55,507 nucleotides of DNA from an uncultured Prevotella sp. (GTDB lineage: Bacteria > Bacteroidota > Bacteroidia > Bacteroidales > Bacteroidaceae): positions 1 through 55,507 of the forward strand of contig CAKQEI010000005.1 in the NCBI GenBank assembly GCA_934230115.1, written 5' to 3'. The notes beneath the pieces were generated by a model. It made no database searches, was not told where the DNA came from, and saw only the letters and a list, made by a program, of their open reading frames with translations. Of this stretch, positions 1 through 8,008 are shown one piece after another. Position 1 is the first letter of the stretch, and each line of letters begins with the position of its first letter. The position numbers and the translations under genes were made by a program.

Positions 1-198
1 ACGTTTTATAGTGTAACGGGCGGTCAATGGATCTTTGTATTAGACAAGAGTGGCAAGAAGGCTTATCGCCGAAAGATCACCATCGGTCGCCAGAATCCTC
101 AGTATTATGAGGTGATTGAGGGCTTGGAGCCGGGCGAGCAGGTTATCGTTAGTGGTTACGAGGCCTATAAGGATAATGATGTATTAGTTTTTAATTAG
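1..198 (+). CDS. Efflux periplasmic adaptor (membrane fusion protein), C-terminal fragment
   Basis: Only the last 65 residues are inside the window; the gene begins to the left. The frame is open from base 1 to a TAG stop. The fragment reads as the membrane-proximal beta domain of an HlyD/MacA-type adaptor: a beta-strand followed by a segment resembling the family's I(T/R)xGxxxxxxxEVxxGLxxGExVIxSGY pattern (ends EVIEGLEPGEQ, VIVSGYEAY). Such adaptors bridge an inner-membrane transporter to an outer-membrane factor. The FtsX-type permease and ATPase that follow support an ABC (MacAB-like) rather than RND system. The family call is firm for so short a piece; the substrate is unknown. Confidence 0.75.
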   Translation, partial: TFYSVTGGQWIFVLDKSGKKAYRRKITIGRQNPQYYEVIEGLEPGEQVIVSGYEAYKDNDVLVFN

Positions 199-257
199 TA
201 GTGATTAGTTAGTAATGATTAACTAGTAGTGATTAGTGATAAATTGGGCTAACGCCC
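199..257. repeat. AT-rich repetitive spacer ending in a GC hairpin
   Basis: The gap between the adaptor and the permease consists of iterations of TAGTGATTAGT-like words and ends in the inverted repeat GGGC-TAAC-GCCC (246-257), 18 bases before the permease ATG. It is one of several GC-hairpin/AT-rich elements found in gaps between co-directional genes in this window. Confidence 0.6.
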
Positions 258-275
258 TTGAAACAGGATATTGAT

Positions 276-2672
276 ATGAATCATATTATTAACGCATTCA
301 AGAATCTGCCTCGAAGAGGTCAGCACAACTTCGTGAAGATATTGTGTCTGGCGCTCGGACTGGCAATCAGTTCGGTGATTATCGCCGAGATTTATTTCGA
401 GCAGACTTACGATACGTATTTCCCTGAATGGGATAGGACGTATCAGATATTTGAAGTGGGCAGCAATCAGGGCAAGACCATGACGTTCAACCAAACTTCA
501 GGAGCTATCGCCCAAGGTGTAAAGCAATATGCGCCTATGGTGGAAGTTGCTACCAGTACCCACTGGTTCTATAACGATGCCCAATGCAAGCTGGAAGACC
601 AGAACGTCGTGTCTGCCAATATCATAATGGCAGACAGTTGTTTCTTCGATGTCTTTCCGCAGAAGATGTTGGTAGGTAAGGCTCGCCAGATATTATCACA
701 GCCCTTGTCTTGCATCATCGACTCGAAGACGGCAGCCACGATAGGCGGCAATGTGGTGGGCAAGCATTTCACGCTTCCCAATTATCCTGGTACTACCTTT
801 ACCATTAATGGCGTTTTCGAGGCTTTTCCTTGGGGCTCGTCCTTGCATGGCACGCAGATTATTCTGTCTATGTCCAGTGTGCCATACGTATATTCTTACG
901 ATGGCAGAGATAATTGGATAGGAAATGATAGCTATATTTCCTACATTCGGTTGGCAAGGGGACATTGTGCCGACGAACTCAAGCCTTACGTCGACAAGAT
1001 GCGCCAAGACCATATCCCATTGAAGGAACTGAAGAAGATGGGAGCAGATTTTACCTTTGATTTCACGGTGTTGAGCGATGTCTATACCCATGACCCATAC
1101 ATAAAGATGATGAGCTGGATATTGAGCATCGTGGCCTTCGTGCTGCTCTTCACGTCGGTAATGAACTATCTGCTTATCATCGTGGGCAATCTTGTGGGGC
1201 GTTCTCGCGAGATGGCGGTGCGCAAGTGTTATGGTGCCAAACCTAAGAATATTCATGCCATCATCTTCTCTGAGGCATTGGTGCATGTAGGCTTGGCGGT
1301 GATTTTGGCTGTCATACTCGTATTCCTTTGCAAGGGAACTATTGAGAATTTCCTTTCTGCTCCGGTTAGTGCGCTGATTCTGAACAGGGGCAGTTGGATA
1401 TTGGTGATGATTTGCCTGCTGGTGTTGCTGGTAGGCGGTCTGTTTCCGGGCTGGCTATACAACAAGATACCGGTGGCAAGTGCCTTCCGTGGTTATAACG
1501 AGAATCGCAACCGCTGGAAACTGACGTTGTTGGGCATACAGTTTGCTATCTCTGGACTGCTGTTCAGTCTGCTCTACATTATCAACAATCAGTATCAGCT
1601 GATGCTGAGCACCAATCCCGGCTATGATTACGATAATGTTGCCATCGTCTCGGTAGATGGTATCAATCGCGACCAGCGCAACCAGTGTCTTGCCGAAATC
1701 AAGCGAATGCCGAATGTCAAGGAGTGCTGTTCCACTTATCATATTCCACTCAATGGATACGGCAGAAGCGGAAATATGGTGCAAAAGCCTGGTGATGATA
1801 CTAATACCTTCAACATCATGGATATGGAAGGTGTGGACGACAATTTCTTCAAGATGATGAACATCCCTATAGTACAGGGTACGTTCTTTACAGAGCGCAA
1901 TGACAGTTGCCGTCAGGTGATTATTGACGAACGAGGTGCTGAGAAACTCATCAAAACGTGGCATTGGAAAGATGGCGTAGTAGGCAAGCAAATTACTTGT
2001 TCGGGACATGATGACGGTGTAAATCCACTCAAGCTGACGGTTTGTGGCGTGTGCAGGAATATCCGCTGGGGTGACATGTCGGCCGATGGCGACGATATGA
2101 AGGAGTTTCCTGTACTGTATTTCTATGCTGCCAAGACGGCTTATTTCATGCTTGTAAAGTTTAAGGATATGCAGGACGAATCGTTGTCGGAGCTGCAGCA
2201 GAAGATGCAGGCGATGTATCCGAACAATAAGGTCATCGTGAAGAGTTATGCCTCTGAACTGGCTAACCAGTATTCTTCCCAATTGAATTTCCGCAACGGA
2301 ATTCTGGTAGCCGGCATCGTAACGATGATTATCGCCCTCTTCGGATTGGTGGGTTATACGAGCGATGAGGTGAACCGCCGTCGCAAGGAGATTGCGATAA
2401 GAAAGGTGAACGGAGCGAAGGTGAAAGACATTCTGCGCATCTTCCTGAAGGACATTATGAAGATTGCCTTGCCTTGCATCATAGTGGGCGACTTGGGGGC
2501 TTGGCTGATAGCCAGACAATGGCTGATGTCGTTCAGCGAGAAGATTTCGATCACACCTTTACTCTTTATCTGTGTTACGATTCTGCTGCTCGTCATCATC
2601 GCCCTATCAGTAATCATCAACTGCTACAAAGTGGCGAATAGTAATCCGGTGAAGTATCTCAAGGATGAATAA
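276..2672 (+). CDS. ABC transporter permease, MacB/FtsX type
   Basis: 798-residue membrane protein. One transmembrane helix lies near residues 20-40, followed by a long periplasmic MacB_PCD-like domain, a three-helix FtsX block (about residues 275-400), another helix near 420-440, a second periplasmic region and a second FtsX block at the C-terminus. This two-module architecture of about 800 residues is common in Bacteroidetes. The ATG at 276 is preferred to an in-frame TTG at 258 because MNHIINAFKNL is the usual start of the family and the TTG falls right after the GC hairpin. It probably couples ATP hydrolysis by the next gene product to export of a lipoprotein, peptide or toxic compound across the envelope; the substrate cannot be read from sequence. 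Confidence 0.9.
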   Translation: MNHIINAFKNLPRRGQHNFVKILCLALGLAISSVIIAEIYFEQTYDTYFPEWDRTYQIFEVGSNQGKTMTFNQTSGAIAQGVKQYAPMVEVATSTHWFYNDAQCKLEDQNVVSANIIMADSCFFDVFPQKMLVGKARQILSQPLSCIIDSKTAATIGGNVVGKHFTLPNYPGTTFTINGVFEAFPWGSSLHGTQIILSMSSVPYVYSYDGRDNWIGNDSYISYIRLARGHCADELKPYVDKMRQDHIPLKELKKMGADFTFDFTVLSDVYTHDPYIKMMSWILSIVAFVLLFTSVMNYLLIIVGNLVGRSREMAVRKCYGAKPKNIHAIIFSEALVHVGLAVILAVILVFLCKGTIENFLSAPVSALILNRGSWILVMICLLVLLVGGLFPGWLYNKIPVASAFRGYNENRNRWKLTLLGIQFAISGLLFSLLYIINNQYQLMLSTNPGYDYDNVAIVSVDGINRDQRNQCLAEIKRMPNVKECCSTYHIPLNGYGRSGNMVQKPGDDTNTFNIMDMEGVDDNFFKMMNIPIVQGTFFTERNDSCRQVIIDERGAEKLIKTWHWKDGVVGKQITCSGHDDGVNPLKLTVCGVCRNIRWGDMSADGDDMKEFPVLYFYAAKTAYFMLVKFKDMQDESLSELQQKMQAMYPNNKVIVKSYASELANQYSSQLNFRNGILVAGIVTMIIALFGLVGYTSDEVNRRRKEIAIRKVNGAKVKDILRIFLKDIMKIALPCIIVGDLGAWLIARQWLMSFSEKISITPLLFICVTILLLVIIALSVIINCYKVANSNPVKYLKDE

Positions 2673-2744
2673 GTCTCCCACAAATTTAAGGGCGTATGCC
2701 CTAATTTAACATTCAACATTTCACACTTAACATTCAATATTAAT
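2673..2744. repeat. GC hairpin with AT-rich repetitive flank
   Basis: Between permease and ATPase lies GGGC-GTAT-GCCC (2690-2701), flanked by AAATTTAA and TAATTTAA and followed by repeats of the word AACATTCA/ACATTCAATA. It resembles the spacer before the permease and is probably not a full terminator, since the two genes belong to one transporter. Confidence 0.55.
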
Positions 2745-3425
2745 ATGCTTAAAATAGAGAATCTTTGCAAGTCATTCCGCACAGAAGATGTGGAGACTAT
2801 AGCTTTAAATAAAGTGTCGTTCACAGTAGAAGACGGCGAGTTTGTAGCCATCATGGGACCCTCTGGTTGTGGCAAATCCACTCTGCTCAACATCCTTGGT
2901 TTGCTCGACAACCCTACATCGGGAAAATATTTCTTGGGCAATCATGAGGTGGCGAACCTTAAAGAAAACGAACGTACGGATGTGCGCAAGGGCGAGATTG
3001 GTTTTGTATTCCAGAGCTTCAACCTCATTGACGAATTGACTGTAGAGGAGAACATCGAACTTCCTCTTACTTACCTCAACATTCCGAAGGCGGAGCGCAA
3101 GGCAAAGGTGCAGGCGATTATGAAACGCATGGCCATCAGCCATCGTGCCAAGCACTTCCCTCATCAGCTCTCTGGAGGTCAGCAGCAGCGAGTAGCCATT
3201 GCTCGTGCCGTGGTATTCAGTCCGAAGCTTATCCTTGCCGATGAGCCTACGGGTAATCTCGATTCAAAGAATGGTGCCGAAGTAATGCGTCTGCTTACCG
3301 AACTTAACCACGAGGGCACCACCATCGTCATGGTGACGCATAATGAGCACGACGCCAAGATAGCCAATCGCATCATCCGATTGTTTGATGGACAAATAGT
3401 GGAGGTGGATGGCAATCAGCTTTAA
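2745..3425 (+). CDS. ABC transporter ATP-binding protein (MacB/LolD type)
   Basis: 226 residues, the usual length of a stand-alone ATPase subunit. The Walker A motif GPSGCGKST is at residues 38-46, the Q-loop near 90, the signature LSGGQ at 142-146, Walker B LILADE with the following EPTGNLD at 162-173, and the switch histidine in VTHN near 205. It belongs to the MacB/LolD/FtsE group of ATPases that power mechanotransmission permeases. Lying 72 bases after the FtsX-type permease, it completes an adaptor-permease-ATPase operon. An NtrC-type two-component system nearby on the other strand could be the regulator, but that is inference. Confidence 0.95.
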   Translation: MLKIENLCKSFRTEDVETIALNKVSFTVEDGEFVAIMGPSGCGKSTLLNILGLLDNPTSGKYFLGNHEVANLKENERTDVRKGEIGFVFQSFNLIDELTVEENIELPLTYLNIPKAERKAKVQAIMKRMAISHRAKHFPHQLSGGQQQRVAIARAVVFSPKLILADEPTGNLDSKNGAEVMRLLTELNHEGTTIVMVTHNEHDAKIANRIIRLFDGQIVEVDGNQL

Positions 3426-3466
3426 TGCTTCAGTTTCTTTTGATGGACGTGTGGCACTATGCTTCA

Positions 3467-4258
3467 TTAGAAGACGAATGTCATAAATCGCTTGGTGTTA
3501 TCCTCTTTCTGCTTCAGTTCTTCCTTCATTCTTTGCGTTGCCATTTTAAAGAAGAAGCGGATAAGATGCTCGTCGGTTGCTTCCGTGCGAATCATGCGGA
3601 GAGCGGAAATATATTCCTGACGGGCTTCGGTGGGGATGATGAGAAGAGGATGACTCAAGCGTAATAGAATATAGTTGCTGACGAGTCGTCCTGTTCTTCC
3701 ATTCCCGTCACGGAAAGGATGGAGATATTCGTAGAATCCATGAAAGCGGGCTGAAAGTATCATAGGGTGAGCAGCGGCAGAAACGATGGCTTTTTCTGCA
3801 GATTCCAACAGCTTGGGAACTCTGGCGATGAGTTCTTCGTGATCGCCAAATACTGTATCGCCTGCAGCCATATCCGTGGTGGTGTATTCGCCAGGAATGG
3901 CTTCAGGAGAACGATAAGAAAGCGTATGGCATGTAACCCGTTTGTTGATTTCTTTCAGAAGACTCTCGTCAAGCGGATGCTTTGTGTTTTGCATCACGTA
4001 CTCGAATGCGTCAAAGTGGTCGAGCATTTCGAAAGCCTCAAAAAGTGTCTTTCCCGTAGGAATCATCCCTAATCCTTTCTCCTTCAGTTCCCGCGTATCA
4101 TCTACGGAGAATGAGTTGCCTTCAATGGCGCACGAATGTGTGGAGAAGAGTACTTCGTTGTATTTCACGTACTCTTCTCTATCCATTTTATTGATAATCG
4201 AGGTTTGATATTTGCGTCTCAACTCCTCGTATTCCTTGATTTCCTTTTCGAATGCCAT
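3467..4258 (-). CDS. Fic family AMP-transferase-like protein, self-inhibited class II
   Basis: 263 residues with the complete Fic motif HPFRDGNGRTGR at 180-191. His180 is the catalytic base and the Asp/Asn/Gly/Arg residues form the ATP-phosphate loop. An inhibitory (S/T)xxxE(G/N) motif, SCAIEGN, is at residues 42-48, so this is a class II Fic protein whose own N-terminal helix blocks productive ATP binding. The fold normally transfers AMP from ATP to Ser/Thr/Tyr hydroxyls of target proteins. No antitoxin-like small gene is adjacent, consistent with built-in inhibition. It converges on the ABC ATPase and diverges from the aspartyl protease gene. The target is unknown. Confidence 0.92.
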   Translation of the reverse strand: MAFEKEIKEYEELRRKYQTSIINKMDREEYVKYNEVLFSTHSCAIEGNSFSVDDTRELKEKGLGMIPTGKTLFEAFEMLDHFDAFEYVMQNTKHPLDESLLKEINKRVTCHTLSYRSPEAIPGEYTTTDMAAGDTVFGDHEELIARVPKLLESAEKAIVSAAAHPMILSARFHGFYEYLHPFRDGNGRTGRLVSNYILLRLSHPLLIIPTEARQEYISALRMIRTEATDEHLIRFFFKMATQRMKEELKQKEDNTKRFMTFVF

Positions 4259-4280
4259 AAACTTTTGCTTTTTGTGGTAA

Positions 4281-4312
4281 CAAAAATACGATTTTCATGG
4301 AAAAGCCCCAAA
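4281..4312 (-). promoter_or_regulatory. Promoter of the Fic gene
   Basis: On the minus strand, a -33 TTTG (4309-4312) and a -7 TATTTTTG (4281-4288) are separated by 20 bp. This matches the Bacteroidetes primary sigma factor consensus. The -7 box ends 22 bases before the ATG. Confidence 0.65.
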
Positions 4313-4359
4313 CTTTTCTCTCAAAAATTGGAAACTATCCTCGAAAAAGTGTAGCTTTC

Positions 4360-4392
4360 TTTGATTTTAATCCTCGAAAACCATTACTTTTG
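4360..4392 (+). promoter_or_regulatory. Promoter of the aspartyl protease gene
   Basis: A -33 TTTG (4360-4363) and a -7 TACTTTTG (4385-4392) are separated by 21 bp, fitting the Bacteroidetes consensus. The expected transcript start near 4399 excludes the upstream in-frame ATG at 4297 as translation start. Confidence 0.65.
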
Positions 4393-4452
4393 CAATCATC
4401 TGTACCAAGCTTAATCACAAGCCCAACACAGATGACAAAACAACAAGACAAG

Positions 4453-5400
4453 ATGAAGAAGGTTATATTGTTTTTAGCTTTGATTTTGGCTCTGATTTTT
4501 TGTCCAGTCAATGCAGCCAAAAGGATGACAAGCATAGAGCCGGTAGGTGAGATTCCTTTTACAATAGGTGACGACGGACGCATTTATGTCACAGCATTTG
4601 TGAATGGTTCCGACTCATTGAACTTCTTGGTTGACACAGGTGCTACAACCATAACTCTGAACACTAACTCCAGAAAACTGAAAGGATTAATACACGAGAA
4701 AGATACGGTTGATAATATGGGAACCACTGGCTTCAATAAAGTTACAGCGAGCCATGACAACTCGCTGACTATAGGAACCATACAATACGACAAGGCTGAA
4801 TGTGTGAATATCCCTTTCTCTCAAGACATGTGGGACGGTGTGTTCGGACTTAACGGACTTAGTGCGTTCAACATCGAAATCAACTACGACAAGCATAAGA
4901 TATACTGCTATCCCAAAGACAGTGCGTTGGTGTTGATGTCTGAATCCTATGTTATTCTGCCATTCGTATATAAATATGATGTACCGTTTATAGAGATACC
5001 TATTAAACTCAATGAATCAACATACCGACTGCAACTCGAAGTGGACACTGGTTCCGACCGCATTATCGATCTTAGCACTACGTTCGTGAATAGAAATCGT
5101 CTTCTTGGCACAAAGAAGCCGTTTGCCATATCACGCATAACAAGCTCCGACGGTGGCAGCGGTGAACTGAAGAATGTCTATTTTGACGAAGTAAGGGTTG
5201 GACAGTATGTTCTGCCCAAAATTCCTGGAGCTTTTTCCACTCTTAATTCAGGTATGCTGAACGAGAAAGATGTAGATGGAATGATAGGCAACAACTTCCT
5301 GAAACGTTTCAATATGCTGATAGATTTCAAGAGTAAAAAGATGTATCTACAGCCTAATAATTTGATGTATACTCCTTTCTACGACTTTCTGGTGAAATAG
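4453..5400 (+). CDS. Secreted two-lobed aspartyl protease (retropepsin-like/pepsin-like)
   Basis: The start is placed at the ATG giving MKKVILFL, because it opens a signal peptide (hydrophobic core about residues 4-18, ending near VNA/A) and lies downstream of the predicted promoter; an ATG at 4432 is an alternative. The mature protein has two D-T-G catalytic motifs in similar hydrophobic contexts, FLVDTGATTI in the N-terminal half and LEVDTGSDRI in the C-terminal half. A single chain therefore carries both active-site aspartates, unlike homodimeric retropepsins. Each lobe is followed by a later hydrophobic-Gly element (DGVFGLNGL and DGMIGNNFL). Probably an exported or periplasmic peptidase of clan AA; its substrate is unknown. 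The gene stands alone between divergent and convergent neighbours. Confidence 0.85.
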   Translation: MKKVILFLALILALIFCPVNAAKRMTSIEPVGEIPFTIGDDGRIYVTAFVNGSDSLNFLVDTGATTITLNTNSRKLKGLIHEKDTVDNMGTTGFNKVTASHDNSLTIGTIQYDKAECVNIPFSQDMWDGVFGLNGLSAFNIEINYDKHKIYCYPKDSALVLMSESYVILPFVYKYDVPFIEIPIKLNESTYRLQLEVDTGSDRIIDLSTTFVNRNRLLGTKKPFAISRITSSDGGSGELKNVYFDEVRVGQYVLPKIPGAFSTLNSGMLNEKDVDGMIGNNFLKRFNMLIDFKSKKMYLQPNNLMYTPFYDFLVK

Positions 5401-5413
5401 AATGAGGCATATG

Positions 5414-6601
5414 TTAAGGGATGACGATGCGGAACGTAGTGATGCCTTGCGCTTTGTCTTGATGTAGCGAAAGGCTGCCTCCGCTTACTCGCATGATTTG
5501 GCGGGATAGGGAGAGACCGATGCCGCTTCCTTCGGGTTTAGTGGTGAAGAAAGGAATGAAGATGTGGTAGGCTATGTCGTCGGGGATAAGCCCGGCGTTG
5601 TTGCTTACGTCGATGATGATGGCTTCCTGCTCATTGGTGTAGGCATGAAGACGGATGGATGCTTTGGTTGTAGGCTCGGATTGTAAGCCATTAAAGGCTT
5701 CTACGGCGTTCTTCAAAAGATTTGTCACTACGTGCGAGATAAGGCTCTCGTCGGCATAAGCCAACAAGTCCTTTGGCGTTACTTCTATTTCCACTTCATG
5801 ATTGCAAAGCATTGCCATACGTTCGAGGAACGGCTCCACATAGAAGAGGGCAGGTTGAGGCTGAGGCACATGAGTGAAACGGCGATAGTTGTTGACGAAA
5901 GCCAAGAGTTCGGTTCCGGTCTTGTGAATAGTTTCCAAGCCTTGCTTCAATTTTGCTTGCTCTGCGGATGCACTATCTGCAGAAGGCAGTTCTTGGCTAC
6001 CCAATTCTTTCAGTAGGGTCTCGCTGAGTGAAGTGACAGGTGTGATAGTGTTCATGATTTCATGAGTGAGCACACGAATCAGCTTAATCCATGAGTCCAC
6101 CTCTTGGTTGCTAAGTTCGTGGCTTACGTCGCTTAGGGCGATGATGCGCACATGCTTGTCCTTTAGCATGGCTTGCGTCTCATGCTTAGCCAGATGTTCA
6201 TCCTTTAGTTTCTCTCTTACCTGATTGATGTGTGTGAGCACGTCGGCGTCGAGCAATCGGAGGGCAGCTTGGTTGTGCTGCAAGATATTGTCGTGGCTGT
6301 CTACTACCATTATGCCAGTGTCCACAGCATTCAATATCTGTTCGTAATATTTCTCCCGCTCCATCTGCTCTTCCCGTGTATGCTGCAGGAAGAGCTTTAT
6401 GCGGTTGAGAGATTGGTGCAGAATATTGTCCTCCTTATTCCTCTTTTCTGTGGGAAAGTTGAAGGAGAAGTCGCCATTGTCAATGGCATCAAAAAGGAAG
6501 CGCACCTTCTTGATGTTGCGACGATAGTGGCGGTAGAGGCGAACATAGCCCACCACTGCCACGAGCAAAAGCACAATAATTATAACCTTATTAATATCCA
6601 T
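5414..6601 (-). CDS. Sensor histidine kinase (NtrB/NtrY-like)
   Basis: 395 residues. One transmembrane helix (about 5-21) anchors the protein, followed by a HAMP/linker segment, a PAS-like domain starting near residue 85 (ILNAVDTGIMVVDSHDNI), and the HisKA H-box with His180 in THEIMN. The ATPase domain contains the N box (NLLKNAVEAF) and the G boxes ending GSGIGLSLSRQI. It lacks a large periplasmic sensor domain, so it probably senses an intracellular or membrane signal. It follows the NtrC-type regulator with a gap of about 50 bases on the same strand and is its likely kinase partner. That gap carries a repeat also found inside the MutS-like gene. Confidence 0.93.
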   Translation of the reverse strand: MDINKVIIIVLLLVAVVGYVRLYRHYRRNIKKVRFLFDAIDNGDFSFNFPTEKRNKEDNILHQSLNRIKLFLQHTREEQMEREKYYEQILNAVDTGIMVVDSHDNILQHNQAALRLLDADVLTHINQVREKLKDEHLAKHETQAMLKDKHVRIIALSDVSHELSNQEVDSWIKLIRVLTHEIMNTITPVTSLSETLLKELGSQELPSADSASAEQAKLKQGLETIHKTGTELLAFVNNYRRFTHVPQPQPALFYVEPFLERMAMLCNHEVEIEVTPKDLLAYADESLISHVVTNLLKNAVEAFNGLQSEPTTKASIRLHAYTNEQEAIIIDVSNNAGLIPDDIAYHIFIPFFTTKPEGSGIGLSLSRQIMRVSGGSLSLHQDKAQGITTFRIVIP

Positions 6602-6617
6602 ACCCTAAAAAACTATT

Positions 6618-6647
6618 GGATTCTTCACTCTTCGTTCTTCCCTCTTC
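6618..6647 (-). repeat. 30-bp repeat shared with the MutS-like gene
   Basis: Read on the minus strand, this piece of the regulator-kinase gap (GAAGAGGGAAGAACGAAG continuing to GAATCC) matches 46378-46407 on the plus strand at 29 of 30 positions. At the second site it is translated. It looks like a purine-rich dispersed repeat. Confidence 0.7.
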
Positions 6648-6650
6648 CCT

Positions 6651-8003
6651 TTAAATCCCGTATCGCTTAATCTTATTATAAAGCGTCTGTCGGGAAATGC
6701 CCAGTCTTGCTGCCACCACCGACAGATTGCCCTCGCATTCCTTGATGGTTTTCTCTATCATGCGGCATTCCATCTCGTCGAGTGTCAGCACCTCCTCCAA
6801 TGGTTTCTCCCTTCTTGTCTGGTTTCCACCATCAATGTCTTCGGCAGCGATCATTCCACCATCCGACAGTATCACAGCTTTCTCGATGGCATGTTGCAGT
6901 TCGCGGATATTGCCATACCAAGGCAAACTGGTGAGTTTTTGTTCTGCCTCTTCCGAAAAGCGGATACACACCTTATTATATATATTGCCATATTGACGAA
7001 GGAAACGGTTGGCGAGCGGCACGATGTCTGCCTTTCTTTGTCGGAGGGCTGGCAATTCAAGGTGGATAGTGTTGATGCGATAGAGCAAATCCTCTCTGAA
7101 GTCGCCATCGTTCACCATCTGTTGCAGATTGCGGTTGGTGGCACATATCAAGCGTATGTCAATAGGTATCTGAGTAGAACCGCCCACTCTCACGATGCTT
7201 CTGCGTTGCAGGGCTGTGAGGAGTTTTGCCTGAAGACTATACGAGAGGTTGCCTATCTCGTCCAAAAATATTGTGCTACCATCAGCCAACTCAAACTTGC
7301 CTGGTCTATCTGTCTTGGCATCCGTGAATGCTCCCTTTACATGACCGAATAGTTCGCTTTCGAACAATGTTTCTGTAATGGCTCCCATATCCACTGGCAG
7401 CATCTTTTTCTCACTACGTGCAGACAAGCGGTGTATCTCGTTTGCCAATACCTCTTTGCCAGTTCCGTTTTCGCCCGTGATAAGGATGTTGGCATCGGTT
7501 GCAGCAACCTTTTCCACAATGTTTCTTAAATTGCTCATAACTTCGCTGTTGCCCCAGTACATCGTGCTATTTGAATCTTTGCCTCCATTCTTGCCCATGG
7601 CTTTGTCCGCAGCTTTATTCCTGTCTCTTGCCTCCAACAATGTACCAATCATCTTCTCGTTGTCGAAAGGCTTGACTATGAAGTCGGCTGCTCCTTCCTT
7701 GATGCCCGTTACGGCGAGTTGAATATCAGCATAAGCTGTGAAAAGCACAACCTCGGTCTTCGGACTGAGACTCTTGATTTCTCTAAGCCAATACAATCCC
7801 TCATTGCCAGAATTGATGCCACTCGAAAAGTTCATGTCGAGCAAAACCACGTCGGGATGTTCCTCCCTCAGTTTGGCTGGTATGGAGTTAGGGTTGGCTA
7901 TGGTGATGATATTGGCGAATATAGAGTCGAGCAGCATCCTTACCGTAGTGAGAATGTTGCGGTTGTCATCAACAATAAGTATTGTTCCTTGTTTCTTTGT
8001 CAT
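6651..8003 (-). CDS. Sigma-54-dependent NtrC-family response regulator
   Basis: 450 residues with three domains. The receiver domain has acidic residues near 12-13 and the phospho-acceptor Asp56 in VVLLDMNF. The AAA+ domain has Walker A GENGTGKE at 177-184, the sigma-54-contacting loop GAFTDA at 224-229 (a GAFTGA variant) and the Walker B segment TIFLDEIG. The C-terminus is a Fis-type HTH ending in SRQTLYNKIKRYGI. It should activate sigma-54 promoters after phosphorylation by the adjacent kinase. It starts 5 bases after the rmuC stop, so the three genes are probably one transcript. By analogy with Bacteroidetes loci, the neighbouring ABC exporter is a plausible target. Confidence 0.95.
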   Translation of the reverse strand: MTKKQGTILIVDDNRNILTTVRMLLDSIFANIITIANPNSIPAKLREEHPDVVLLDMNFSSGINSGNEGLYWLREIKSLSPKTEVVLFTAYADIQLAVTGIKEGAADFIVKPFDNEKMIGTLLEARDRNKAADKAMGKNGGKDSNSTMYWGNSEVMSNLRNIVEKVAATDANILITGENGTGKEVLANEIHRLSARSEKKMLPVDMGAITETLFESELFGHVKGAFTDAKTDRPGKFELADGSTIFLDEIGNLSYSLQAKLLTALQRRSIVRVGGSTQIPIDIRLICATNRNLQQMVNDGDFREDLLYRINTIHLELPALRQRKADIVPLANRFLRQYGNIYNKVCIRFSEEAEQKLTSLPWYGNIRELQHAIEKAVILSDGGMIAAEDIDGGNQTRREKPLEEVLTLDEMECRMIEKTIKECEGNLSVVAARLGISRQTLYNKIKRYGI

Positions 8004-8008
8004 GATAA

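Noticed and set aside
4258..4452. Using the upstream ATG at 4297 for the aspartyl protease
   Set aside because: It would precede the predicted promoter and put about 50 basic residues before a clear signal peptide.
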